The position numbers and the translations under genes are program-made. A stretch of 13,389 nucleotides of DNA from Proteiniphilum sp. (GTDB lineage: Bacteria; Bacteroidota; Bacteroidia; Bacteroidales; Dysgonomonadaceae): positions 1 to 13,389 of the forward strand of contig JAAYFB010000351.1 in NCBI GenBank assembly GCA_012728465.1, read 5' to 3'. The notes under the pieces were generated by a model. That model was not told where the DNA came from and ran no database searches. It saw only the letters and a program-made list of their open reading frames with translations. Shown in pieces: positions 1 to 7,210 of this stretch (within the stretch, counting starts at the first letter, position 1; each line of letters starts with the position of its first letter).

Positions 1-257
1 ATTCCATAATGATTGAATAGCTTTATTAAACTTAGTCCAATCCAGAAAGCACCGTATGATACAAATGCACTGTATCCAAAGTTATTACCCATCTTTTGTT
101 CTTGAAAGCCAGCAATCATTTGAGCTAAGCCACCAAAAATAATACCCATTGCAATTACCGGACCCCATTCTAGGAGTCCAAGATTGTGAATTTGAAGCAA
201 TAGTGTAGTCATACCAAAACCCGCTAATCCTACAACTGCGGGATTTCCATTTTTCAT
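1..257 (-). CDS. Acetate uptake transporter, GPR1/FUN34/YaaH (SatP) family, C-terminus cut by window edge
   Basis: The minus strand is open from an ATG at 257-255 to the window edge (85 codons). The residues begin MKNGNPAVVGLAGFGMTTLL; the NPAxxGL motif (residues 5-11) is the family signature and lies at the start of the first membrane helix. Further on are FGGLAQMIAG (about 41-50) and NNFGYSAFVSYGAFW (about 58-72), typical of the second and third of the six expected helices. Hydrophobic segments fall near residues 6-27, 32-51 and 62-80. The family (E. coli SatP, formerly YaaH) moves acetate and sometimes succinate across the inner membrane with protons. About 185-200 residues are usual, so less than half is visible. 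The gene is divergent from the leu/ilv operon and probably regulated separately. An A-rich stretch lies just before the ATG, with no Shine-Dalgarno motif. Family assignment is secure; the exact substrate is inferred. Confidence 0.88.
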   Translation of the reverse strand, partial: MKNGNPAVVGLAGFGMTTLLLQIHNLGLLEWGPVIAMGIIFGGLAQMIAGFQEQKMGNNFGYSAFVSYGAFWIGLSLIKLFNHYG

Positions 258-597
258 TTTTTTTCTTGTTTTAATAGTGTTATTTATTCGGAGCGCAAAA
301 ATACACAATATAAGTATCATTTTCTCCTAAAGGGGCACAATTAATGGGTGTGGCAGGATGGTTGTAAATAGTGTTTTCAATAAATTAGAAAATGAAAATA
401 GCTTTGTGGAGATTATAGATATGATTATTTGCGAGGATATTATTTTTTATAGATGGTTTTTATTTGAGTTTATTATCTTTGTTGTTCTTGTTGTGCAAAT
501 TAATAGGTTATTTATCCTTGTTGTCTTATAATTTGATGCAGTAGTTGTTGTATTTGTGTCAAATTGAAAGGAAATTGAAATAAAAACATTCAAAAGT
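258..597. other. AT-rich intergenic region between the divergent transporter and the leu operon promoter
   Basis: No recognisable gene lies in this stretch. It is very AT-rich, with many TTGTTGT-like runs between about 478 and 560. It contains the candidate minus-strand -7 box (296-303), an isolated plus-strand TATCTTTG (474-481) that matches TAnnTTTG but has no TTTG at the right distance upstream, and one open reading frame of 57 codons (358-531) that I do not regard as proven. No tRNA, repeat array or operator palindrome was seen. Confidence 0.6.
296..303 (-). promoter_or_regulatory. Candidate -7 promoter element for the minus-strand acetate transporter
   Basis: Read on the minus strand this octamer is TATTTTTG, an exact match to the Bacteroidota -7 consensus TAnnTTTG. 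It would start transcription near 289, giving an untranslated leader of about 30 bases before the ATG at 257. No TTTG is seen at the expected -33 position (about 322-326), so the call rests on one element in AT-rich DNA. Confidence 0.35.
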
Positions 598-628
598 TTT
601 GCCAATTCAAATATTTACTTTTTCTTTG
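598..628 (+). promoter_or_regulatory. Candidate promoter of the leu/ilv operon (TTTG / TTnnTTTG type)
   Basis: A TTTG at 598-601 is followed, after 19 bases, by TTTCTTTG at 621-628, which differs from the Bacteroidota -7 consensus TAnnTTTG at one base. Spacing matches the -33/-7 arrangement known for Bacteroides. Transcription would start near 635, about 32 bases before the leader peptide ATG at 667, which is the geometry expected for a translated attenuator leader. The start site itself is inferred. Confidence 0.5.
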
Positions 629-666
629 CAAACGAAATAGTTATAAAAGCAAAATCAAACAAAGCA

Positions 667-732
667 ATGAATTATAATAATATTGATATTCTAGTCCTTT
701 CTTCTCTACTTCTGATTCAAATCGGTGGGTGA
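667..732 (+). CDS. Branched-chain amino acid leader peptide (21 codons), leuL-like
   Basis: An ATG at 667 opens 21 codons ending in TGA at 730-732. Ten of the 21 residues are end products of the operon: five Leu, four Ile and one Val, arranged as IDILVL (residues 6-11) and LLLIQI (14-19). All five Leu codons are CTN (CTA, CTT, CTA, CTT, CTG). The frame sits between a candidate promoter and an intrinsic terminator upstream of leuA, and its stop codon lies inside an RNA segment that can form an antiterminator. This is the plan of ribosome-mediated attenuators such as E. coli leu and ilvGMEDA: a ribosome slowed by scarce Leu-, Ile- or Val-tRNA lets transcription read through. The peptide probably has no function after it is made. 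No strong Shine-Dalgarno is present (AAACAAAGCA precedes ATG), which is normal in this phylum. The role is inferred from composition and position. Confidence 0.8.
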   Translation: MNYNNIDILVLSSLLLIQIGG

Positions 733-788
733 GATTGGCATATCAATATTTAAAGTATAAAATAAAAATAAAGATAACCTTTCTCACC
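679..788 (+). promoter_or_regulatory. Protector and antiterminator pairings of the leu operon attenuator
   Basis: Segment 679-689 (AATATTGATAT, inside the leader peptide) pairs perfectly over 11 bp with 740-750 (ATATCAATATT). After a 1x1 mismatch the helix continues with 691-696 against 733-738 (six pairs, two of them G-U). The alternative is the antiterminator: 728-738 (GGTGAGATTGG, containing the leader stop codon) pairs with 778-788 (CCTTTCTCACC) over 7 bp, a 2x2 internal loop and 2 bp. The two structures compete for 733-738. The second also takes the left arm of the terminator at 776-802. Expected behaviour is classical: a stalled ribosome opens the protector and frees the antiterminator, while a ribosome at the stop codon, or no ribosome at all, leaves the terminator to form. 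The pairings are read from the sequence; the mechanism is inferred. Confidence 0.7.
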
Positions 789-812
789 AGTTGAGAGAGG
801 TTTTTCTTTTTT
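776..812 (+). terminator. Intrinsic terminator (attenuator) upstream of leuA
   Basis: The left arm AACCTTTCTC (776-785) pairs with GAGAGAGGTT (793-802) over 10 bp with a single G-U, and A786-T792 can add an eleventh pair. It is followed directly by a U-tract (801-812, twelve bases with one C). It lies after the leader peptide stop and 26 bases before the leuA ATG, so it would stop transcription before any structural gene unless the antiterminator forms. No other gene ends here that it could serve, which supports an attenuator role. Confidence 0.85.
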
Positions 813-838
813 AATACAACAGAGAAAATAAAAATATT

Positions 839-2326
839 ATGGAAAGAGTTTATGTTTTTGACACAACATTACGTGATGGAGAGCAAGTGCCAGGATGTCA
901 GTTGAACACTATTGAGAAAATTCAGATAGCAAAAGAGCTTGAGTTGCTGGGAGTAGATGTTATCGAAGCTGGTTTCCCAATCTCTAGCCCAGGCGACTTT
1001 AATTCTATTGTTGAAATATCAAAGGCTGTTACTTGGCCTACTATTTGTGCGCTAACGCGTGCCGTTGAAAAAGATATTGAAGTGGCTGCAGAATCGCTCA
1101 AATACGCAAAACGTAAAAGAATTCATACAGGAATTGGAACTTCTGATTCGCATATAAAACATAAATTTAATTCTAATCGAGAAGAAATTATTGAGCGTGC
1201 TGTAAAAGCCGTAAAATATGCTCGTCGATTTGTTGATGATGTAGAGTTTTATGCAGAAGATGCTGGTCGAACTGATAATGAATATCTAGCACGTGTAGTT
1301 CAAGCAGTGGTAAATGCTGGTGCTACAGTTGTCAATATCCCAGATACAACAGGTTATTGCTTTCCACATCAGTATGGAGCTAAAATAAAGTATCTGATTG
1401 ACAATGTGGATATGAAAAATTCTATTTTGTCAACACATTGTCACCAAGACTTAGGTATGGCTACGGCTAATACAATTGCCGGAGTTATAAATGGTGCAAG
1501 GCAAGTGGAGGTAACAATTAATGGAATTGGCGAGCGTGCTGGTAATACATCTCTTGAAGAGGTGGTGATGGCACTTAAAAGTCACAAAGACCTTGGGTAT
1601 GATACTAATATTAATACTCAGAAAATATATTCAACTAGTCGCCTTGTATCAACGATGATGAATATGCCTGTGCAGCCTAACAAAGCTATTGTTGGACGTA
1701 ATGCTTTTGCACACTCATCGGGCATACATCAGGATGGTGTTCTTAAAAACGTAGAGACGTATGAGATTATTGATCCTAAGGATGTAGGTGTTGATGAAAA
1801 CTCAATCGTACTAACCGCACGAAGTGGAAGAGCTGCTTTAAAAAGTCGTTTAAATTTATTGGGTGTAGAGGTTGATGAGTCCGAATTGGAAGTAATATAT
1901 GAAAAATTCTTGGCCTTGGCTGATACAAAGAAGGATATTAAGGACGAAGACATTTTGCAATTGGTAGGTAAAGAATATGTTAAGAGACGCATCAAGATTG
2001 ATTATTTGCAAGTTACTTGTGGTATTGGTTTGAGAAATGTAGCTAGTATTGGTCTTGACATTGCTGGTGAGCATTTTGAGGCATCTGCTACAGGAAATGG
2101 CCCTGTGGATGCTGCAATAACAGCTGTCAAAAAGATAATTAGTCGCGAGACTACAATACAAGAGTTCCTTATTCAAGCAATTAATCGTGGTAGCGATGAT
2201 GTGGGTAAGGTTCACATGCAGGTTGAGCACAAAGGGATGCTTTATTATGGTTTTTCTGCTAATACGGATATTGTTTCTGCGTCAGTGGAGGCATTTATAG
2301 ATGCAGTAAACAAATTTGTAGAATAA
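839..2326 (+). CDS. leuA: 2-isopropylmalate synthase
   Basis: This cytoplasmic enzyme condenses acetyl-CoA with 2-ketoisovalerate to give 2-isopropylmalate, the first committed step to leucine. The N-terminal HMGL-like TIM barrel (about residues 4-270) begins with [13 protein letters not shown], where D8 is a predicted metal ligand and R12 catalytic. The other metal ligands are in THCHQD (H200, H202) and GIGERAGN (N236). Residues from about 383 to the end form the LeuA dimer domain, which binds leucine for feedback inhibition in this family and carries [11 protein letters not shown]. At 495 residues it is slightly shorter than the roughly 515-520 of many LeuA proteins, but both domains are complete. 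The ATG at 839 places the first barrel strand immediately after the start and follows an A-rich stretch. It is the first structural gene after the attenuator; leuC follows after 67 bases. Confidence 0.95.
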   Translation: MERVYVFDTTLRDGEQVPGCQLNTIEKIQIAKELELLGVDVIEAGFPISSPGDFNSIVEISKAVTWPTICALTRAVEKDIEVAAESLKYAKRKRIHTGIGTSDSHIKHKFNSNREEIIERAVKAVKYARRFVDDVEFYAEDAGRTDNEYLARVVQAVVNAGATVVNIPDTTGYCFPHQYGAKIKYLIDNVDMKNSILSTHCHQDLGMATANTIAGVINGARQVEVTINGIGERAGNTSLEEVVMALKSHKDLGYDTNINTQKIYSTSRLVSTMMNMPVQPNKAIVGRNAFAHSSGIHQDGVLKNVETYEIIDPKDVGVDENSIVLTARSGRAALKSRLNLLGVEVDESELEVIYEKFLALADTKKDIKDEDILQLVGKEYVKRRIKIDYLQVTCGIGLRNVASIGLDIAGEHFEASATGNGPVDAAITAVKKIISRETTIQEFLIQAINRGSDDVGKVHMQVEHKGMLYYGFSANTDIVSASVEAFIDAVNKFVE

Positions 2327-2362
2327 TAATTGGACTAAATTAATAACATCAAAAAAATAGAG

Positions 2363-2378
2363 GCTTTTATTTAAAAGC
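2363..2378 (+). other. Small hairpin in the leuA-leuC gap
   Basis: GCTTTT (2363-2368) pairs with AAAAGC (2373-2378) around an ATTT loop, giving 6 bp. It ends 15 bases before the leuC ATG. No U-tract follows, so it is not a terminator. It may be chance in AT-rich DNA or a minor mRNA structure. Confidence 0.35.
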
Positions 2379-2393
2379 ACGCATTTTATATAT

Positions 2394-3815
2394 ATGAGCA
2401 CAATTGAAAATATATCGCAAAATAATCAAAAAGGGAGAACCCTTTTTGATAAAGTATGGGATGCACACGTAGTAGCAACTGTAGAGGATGGACCTACTCA
2501 ATTATATATCGATAGGCACTTATGTCATGAAGTTACTAGTCCTCAGGCTTTCGCTGGATTGAGAGAGAGAGGAATAAAGGTGTTTCGTCCTAATCAAACA
2601 ATCTTAACAGCCGACCATAATATACCAACTATGGGCCAAGATAAGCCAATAAGAGATGAAGTGTCGCGTTTTCAAGTAGATACTCTTGCTAGAAATGCAA
2701 AAGATTTTGGCTTGACATACTATGGCTTGAAGAATACGAAGAATGGTATTGTTCACGTTATTGGTCCTGAGAATGGATACACTCAGCCAGGTATGACTAT
2801 TGTGTGTGGTGATAGCCACACATCTACTCATGGAGCTTTCGGAGCTATCGCATTTGGTATTGGCACAAGTGAAGTGGAAATGGTATTATCTTCGCAATGC
2901 GTGTTACAAACTCGCCCAAAGACAATGCGTATTAACTTTGAGGGTAAGCTTAATGAAGGCGTAAGCTCAAAAGATATGGCTCTTTACATGATTTGGAAGT
3001 TAACTATGGGTGGTGCAACTGGATATTTTGTAGAATATGCAGGTGAGGCTATCCGCAACCTATCTATGGAGGAGCGAATGACGCTTTGTAATCTAAGTAT
3101 TGAGATGGGTGCTCGAGGGGGATTGATTGCTCCTGATGATACTACATTTAATTATTTGAAAGATAGAGAATTTGCTCCTAAAGGCGAAAAGTGGGATGAG
3201 GCTCTTGCTTATTGGAAAACACTGAAATCTGACGATGAAGCAGCGTTTGATAAGGAAATCACCTTTGATGCATCCGAGATTAAGCAAATGATAACATATG
3301 GAACAAACCCAGGTATGGGGATGCCCATTGATGATACAATTCCAACTCTTGAAGAAATTGAGCCGTCGGGTAAAATATCTTTCGAAAAGTCACTTAACTA
3401 TATGGGATTTAAAGCTGGAGAAAAATTGGAAGGTAAGTCTATAGACTATGTTTTCTTGGGTAGTTGCACTAATGGAAGGATTGAGGACTTTAGAATTTTT
3501 ACTAACTACATTAAAGGCAAGAAAAAGGCCAACAATGTAACTGCTTGGTTGGTGCCAGGTAGTTGGCAAGTACGTAAGCAAATTAAAGAAGAAGGATTAG
3601 ACAAAGTGTTGGAAGACGCAGGATTTGAATTGAGAGAGCCAGGATGTTCTGCTTGTTTGGCAATGAATGATGACAAAGTGCCAGCAGGTATGTATGCTGT
3701 GTCCACTTCTAATAGAAACTTTGAGGGACGACAAGGGCAGGGTGCTCGTACGATATTGGCTAGTCCACTAGTTGCCGCAGCTGCCGCTGTTAATGGTAAA
3801 ATCACAATTCCCTGA
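2394..3815 (+). CDS. leuC: 3-isopropylmalate dehydratase large subunit
   Basis: Together with LeuD this subunit isomerises 2-isopropylmalate to 3-isopropylmalate through dehydration and rehydration. It belongs to the aconitase family and holds a [4Fe-4S] cluster. The three cluster cysteines are visible as GSCTNGR (C358) and CSAC (C418, C421). The aconitase-type motif [13 protein letters not shown] starts near residue 139. The 473 residues match the bacterial-type LeuC (about 465-475). The ATG at 2394 is chosen because the conserved start of the family ([12 protein letters not shown], about residues 16-27) lies just inside. In this operon LeuCD probably also handles citramalate if the second LeuA-like enzyme makes it, as LeuCD does in known citramalate routes. 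The labile cluster fits an anaerobe. A stable hairpin lies in the 79-base gap before leuD. Confidence 0.96.
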   Translation: MSTIENISQNNQKGRTLFDKVWDAHVVATVEDGPTQLYIDRHLCHEVTSPQAFAGLRERGIKVFRPNQTILTADHNIPTMGQDKPIRDEVSRFQVDTLARNAKDFGLTYYGLKNTKNGIVHVIGPENGYTQPGMTIVCGDSHTSTHGAFGAIAFGIGTSEVEMVLSSQCVLQTRPKTMRINFEGKLNEGVSSKDMALYMIWKLTMGGATGYFVEYAGEAIRNLSMEERMTLCNLSIEMGARGGLIAPDDTTFNYLKDREFAPKGEKWDEALAYWKTLKSDDEAAFDKEITFDASEIKQMITYGTNPGMGMPIDDTIPTLEEIEPSGKISFEKSLNYMGFKAGEKLEGKSIDYVFLGSCTNGRIEDFRIFTNYIKGKKKANNVTAWLVPGSWQVRKQIKEEGLDKVLEDAGFELREPGCSACLAMNDDKVPAGMYAVSTSNRNFEGRQGQGARTILASPLVAAAAAVNGKITIP

Positions 3816-3845
3816 ACATTTCAATATCACAACAAGTTATAAAAC

Positions 3846-3877
3846 TCACACTTTATGAGGACAATTGTAAAGTGTGG
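3846..3877 (+). other. Hairpin in the leuC-leuD gap
   Basis: CACACTTT (3847-3854) pairs perfectly with AAAGTGTG (3869-3876). The helix can extend outward by one G-U (3846-3877) and inward by four pairs (3855-3858 with 3865-3868, two of them G-U), leaving a six-base loop. A run of six T lies 10 bases past the stem, too far for a typical intrinsic terminator. It could protect or separate message segments or cause partial termination; none of these is shown by sequence. Confidence 0.55.
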
Positions 3878-3894
3878 TAAATATTATTTTTTAA

Positions 3895-4491
3895 ATGGAG
3901 AAATTTATCACAATAACATCAACATACGTTCCACTTCCTATTGAGAATGTGGATACCGATCAAATTATTCCTGCTCGTTTTCTTAAAGCTACTACACGTG
4001 ATGGCTTTGGCGATAATCTGTTTGCAGATTGGAGATACGATAAAGAAGGAAAGCCTAAGGCAGACTTTATTTTAAATAACTCAACGTATAGCGGTGAAGT
4101 GCTTGTGGCAGGCAAGAACTTTGGTAGTGGAAGTAGCCGTGAGCATGCTGCATGGGCAATTGGTGGATATGGCTTTAAAGTCGTAGTTTCAAGTTTTTTT
4201 GCAGATATATTTCGCAATAATGCACTCAATAATGGTATATTACCAGTAGTGGTAAGTGATAGTTTTTTAGCAGAGTTATTTGAATCATCTAATGTTAATC
4301 CGCAATCTACAGTTACTGTTAATCTAATTGAGCAGACAATTACAAATAACGAAACAGGAAAGAGCGAATCATTTGAAATAAACTCATATAAAAAAGATTG
4401 CTTGCTTAGGGGACTTGATGATATTGATTTTTTATTGTCAAATAAAGATAAGATAGAAGAGTACGAGCGCAATAGACCATACACGTACTAA
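3895..4491 (+). CDS. leuD: 3-isopropylmalate dehydratase small subunit
   Basis: LeuD is the swivelling small subunit that completes the active site of isopropylmalate isomerase with LeuC. Conserved motifs are [16 protein letters not shown] (about residues 16-31) and [15 protein letters not shown] (about 75-89), the latter shaping substrate recognition in the family. The length of 198 residues is standard for bacterial LeuD. The ATG at 3895 follows a T-rich and A-rich stretch with no Shine-Dalgarno motif. The next gene begins 30 bases after the stop. LeuD specificity loops decide between isopropylmalate and citramalate-type substrates, but I cannot tell from the sequence which is preferred here. 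Confidence 0.95.
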   Translation: MEKFITITSTYVPLPIENVDTDQIIPARFLKATTRDGFGDNLFADWRYDKEGKPKADFILNNSTYSGEVLVAGKNFGSGSSREHAAWAIGGYGFKVVVSSFFADIFRNNALNNGILPVVVSDSFLAELFESSNVNPQSTVTVNLIEQTITNNETGKSESFEINSYKKDCLLRGLDDIDFLLSNKDKIEEYERNRPYTY

Positions 4492-4521
4492 TTATAAAAT
4501 AATTAACAAAAGGTAGCAAAG

Positions 4522-6084
4522 TTGGAGAAATTGAGAACTATAGAGATAATGGATACTACTCTTCGAGATGGCGAGCAGACATCGGGTGTTTCCTTTGCTG
4601 CTCCCGAAAAGCTAAGTGTATTGCGCTTATTGCTCGAAGAACTGAAAGTTGATAGAGTTGAGGTGGCTTCAGCTAGAGTGTCCGAAGGAGAGTTTCATTC
4701 GGTTAAACGTATGACAAAATGGGCAGAAGAGAATGGATATTTAGATCGTATTGAAGTTCTTGGTTTTGTGGATAAAGGCTTATCGCTACAATGGATTAAT
4801 GAGGTTGGTGGCAAGGTCGTAAATTTACTTTGCAAAGGCTCTCTAAAACATTGTAAACATCAGCTTCGAAAGACATCAGAAGAACATATTGAGGATATAA
4901 AAGAGACAATCAGACTTGCCACTAAATTAGGTATTAAGGTTAATATTTATCTTGAAGATTGGTCTAATGGCATGAGGGACTCACGCGATTATGTTTTTCA
5001 AATGGTTGATGGCTTGAAGGATGAACCTATTGTTCGATTTATGCTTCCAGATACATTGGGGATTCTTAATCCAGATGAAACTTTTGAGTTTTGTTCTATA
5101 ATGGTAAAAAAATATCCAGAGCTACATTTTGATTTTCATGCACATAATGATTATGATCTTGCTACAGCAAATGTTTATGAGGCTATAAAATCAGGAATAC
5201 ATGGGATTCATGTTACTATAAATGGACTTGGAGAACGAGCAGGTAATGTGCCTCTGACTAGTGTCGTTGCATTAGTGAATGACCATATGAGTTCAGCAAA
5301 AACAAATATTGATGAATCAAAGCTTTATAATGTAAGTAAGGTTATCGAAATATATTCAGGGATTCGTATCCCCAACAATAAACCTATAATTGGAGATAAT
5401 GTGTTTACTCAAGTTGCAGGAGTGCATGCTGATGGAGATAAGAAAAAGAATCTATACTTTAGTGATTTGATGCCTGAGCGATTTGGACGTTATCGTGAGT
5501 ATGCACTTGGCAAGAATGCGGGTAAATCCAATATTATAAAAAACCTAGAGACTTTAGGTATTGAGCTTGATGAAGAGTCAACGCTGAAGGTTACAAAACG
5601 AATAATAGAGCTTGGAGATAAGAAGGAGCTTGTAAGTCTTGATGAGCTACCATACATCGTTTCAGATGTTTTAAAGAATGGTACAGAAAATAAAGAGATA
5701 GAGATGCTTAATTACTCGATGAGTTTAGCCAATGGGTTGCGACCAACAGCTACAGTTAAGCTCTCAATAAGAGGAGAGGTATTCCAAGAAACTTCAGCTG
5801 GTGGTGGTCAATATCATGCTTTTTCAAAGGCAATGTATAAGATTTATCGAAAACTAAATAAGCCAATCCCTGAACTAATAGACTACGTCGTGGTTATTCC
5901 ACCTGGTGGAAAGACAAATGCTTATGTGCAAACTGTCATTACGTGGAAGTTTGAAGATAAAGTATTTAAAACGCGTGCTTTAGATATCGATCAAACAGTA
6001 GCAGCTATTAATGCAACTATGAAGATGCTTAATATGATAGAAAGTGGAAATATACCAAACTATAAATATATAACAGAGAAATAA
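4522..6084 (+). CDS. Second LeuA-family synthase, probable (R)-citramalate synthase (annotated in relatives as alpha-isopropylmalate/homocitrate synthase)
   Basis: This 520-residue protein has the same fold as LeuA but is clearly divergent. The N-terminal HMGL-like barrel begins [13 protein letters not shown] (metal ligand D11, catalytic R15). The metal-binding HAHND has H206 and H208, and GLGERAGN ends at N242. A LeuA-type regulatory domain spans about 393-510, with GGGQYHAFSKA where LeuA has [11 protein letters not shown]. Possible reactions are acetyl-CoA plus pyruvate to citramalate (first step of a threonine-independent isoleucine route), or isopropylmalate or homocitrate synthesis. Position among leuCD and leuB, and the absence of ilvA nearby, favour citramalate, but this is inference. 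The start is TTG at 4522: an in-frame stop lies at 4504-4506, and the first ATG (4549, residue 10) would remove most of the first barrel strand. An AAAGG lies about 9 bases upstream. It is 25 bases from leuB. Confidence 0.82.
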   Translation: MEKLRTIEIMDTTLRDGEQTSGVSFAAPEKLSVLRLLLEELKVDRVEVASARVSEGEFHSVKRMTKWAEENGYLDRIEVLGFVDKGLSLQWINEVGGKVVNLLCKGSLKHCKHQLRKTSEEHIEDIKETIRLATKLGIKVNIYLEDWSNGMRDSRDYVFQMVDGLKDEPIVRFMLPDTLGILNPDETFEFCSIMVKKYPELHFDFHAHNDYDLATANVYEAIKSGIHGIHVTINGLGERAGNVPLTSVVALVNDHMSSAKTNIDESKLYNVSKVIEIYSGIRIPNNKPIIGDNVFTQVAGVHADGDKKKNLYFSDLMPERFGRYREYALGKNAGKSNIIKNLETLGIELDEESTLKVTKRIIELGDKKELVSLDELPYIVSDVLKNGTENKEIEMLNYSMSLANGLRPTATVKLSIRGEVFQETSAGGGQYHAFSKAMYKIYRKLNKPIPELIDYVVVIPPGGKTNAYVQTVITWKFEDKVFKTRALDIDQTVAAINATMKMLNMIESGNIPNYKYITEK

Positions 6085-6109
6085 TTTATAAATAATCCGA
6101 AATTAAGAA

Positions 6110-7180
6110 ATGAAGGAGTTGAATATAGCCGTATTGGCAGGTGATGGCATTGGTCCTGAAATAATGGAGCAAGCTTTGAAAATAACAAAAGCTGTGTGTA
6201 ATAAGTTTGGACATAAGCTAAACTATAAAGAGGGTTTAACCGGTGCAATAGCTATTGATACTGTTGGAGATCCATATCCTTCGTCAACGCACGAACTGTG
6301 TATGAATAGCGATGCAGTGTTGTTTGGTGCAATTGGTCATCCAAAATTTGATAATGACCCGAGTGCAAAGGTTAGACCCGAGCAGGGACTTTTACGCATG
6401 CGTCAAATGTTAGGGCTATATGGAAATATTCGTCCTGTAATGACTTTTCCTTCACTTATTCATAAATCGCCACTTCGTTCAGATATTGTGGAAGGTGCAG
6501 ACTTTATGTGCATACGGGAGTTAACAGGTGGATTATATTTTGGTCGTCCTCAAGGAAGAAGTGAAGATGGCAACACAGCATATGACACTTGTGTCTATAC
6601 TCGTGAGGAGATAGAGAGAATACTTCATCTTGCGTATAAGTTTGCAGGACAAAGAAATAAAAAAGTTACAGTTGTTGATAAAGCAAATGTCCTAGCTACG
6701 TCACGTTTATGGCGGCAAGTAGCACAAGATATTGCACCTCAATATCCAGATGTAGAAACAGAGTATATGTTTGTTGATAATGCTGCGATGCGTATCATTC
6801 AATGGCCAAAGAGTTTTGATGTATTAGTTACAGAAAACCTATTCGGAGATATTCTTACTGATGAGGCATCTGTAATTACTGGTTCATTAGGATTGTTGCC
6901 TTCAGCTTCAGTAGGTATTCACACTTCATTGTTTGAGCCAATTCATGGCTCATACCCACAAGCTGCAGGGAAAAATATAGCTAATCCTATTGCTATGATC
7001 CTGTCGGCAGCTCTAATGTTTGAGTATGCTTTTAAGATGATGGAAGAGGGTGCTCTCATTCGTGAGGCAGTTAATGCAAGCCTTGAGGCAGGAATTGTTA
7101 CAGAGGATATTGCAGATGGCGGTAAGTCTTATTCTACAAGTGAGGTTGGAGAGTGGATTGTAAATTATATTGAAAAATAA
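6110..7180 (+). CDS. leuB: 3-isopropylmalate dehydrogenase
   Basis: LeuB oxidises 3-isopropylmalate with NAD+ and the product loses CO2 to give 2-ketoisocaproate. It is a member of the isocitrate/isopropylmalate dehydrogenase family with a bound divalent metal. Visible motifs are the N-terminal [25 protein letters not shown] with catalytic Y143, [15 protein letters not shown] with catalytic K191, the metal-binding [14 protein letters not shown], and [18 protein letters not shown] near the coenzyme site. The 356 residues are the usual length. In a citramalate route the same enzyme would oxidise 3-methylmalate to 2-ketobutyrate. The ATG at 6110 is followed at once by AAGGAG, which falls inside the coding region and is not a ribosome-binding site for this gene. 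It is the last leu gene; ilvD starts 30 bases later, joining the leu and ilv blocks. Confidence 0.96.
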   Translation: MKELNIAVLAGDGIGPEIMEQALKITKAVCNKFGHKLNYKEGLTGAIAIDTVGDPYPSSTHELCMNSDAVLFGAIGHPKFDNDPSAKVRPEQGLLRMRQMLGLYGNIRPVMTFPSLIHKSPLRSDIVEGADFMCIRELTGGLYFGRPQGRSEDGNTAYDTCVYTREEIERILHLAYKFAGQRNKKVTVVDKANVLATSRLWRQVAQDIAPQYPDVETEYMFVDNAAMRIIQWPKSFDVLVTENLFGDILTDEASVITGSLGLLPSASVGIHTSLFEPIHGSYPQAAGKNIANPIAMILSAALMFEYAFKMMEEGALIREAVNASLEAGIVTEDIADGGKSYSTSEVGEWIVNYIEK

Positions 7181-7210
7181 AGTGCTGAAAAGAGTTCAGT
7201 AGTTGATGAC

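Noticed and set aside
474..481. TATCTTTG as a second plus-strand promoter
   Set aside because: It matches TAnnTTTG exactly, but no TTTG stands at the right distance upstream and such octamers are frequent in this T-rich stretch.
635..838. T-box or metabolite-binding riboswitch as the controller of leuA
   Set aside because: No T-box consensus or recognisable aptamer was seen, and the leader peptide with competing hairpins accounts for the terminator.
1729..2230. Open minus-strand frames opposite leuA, and similar ones opposite leuC, leuD, ilvD and ilvB
   Set aside because: They lie entirely or almost entirely opposite strongly conserved genes, have composition typical of antisense frames and show no recognisable domains.
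3846..3892. Intrinsic terminator between leuC and leuD
   Set aside because: The six-T run begins 10 bases after the stem rather than directly behind it, and leuD must be co-expressed with leuC.
4549..4551. ATG at 4549 as the start of the second LeuA-like gene
   Set aside because: It would remove residues that form the first barrel strand leading into DTTLRDGEQ.
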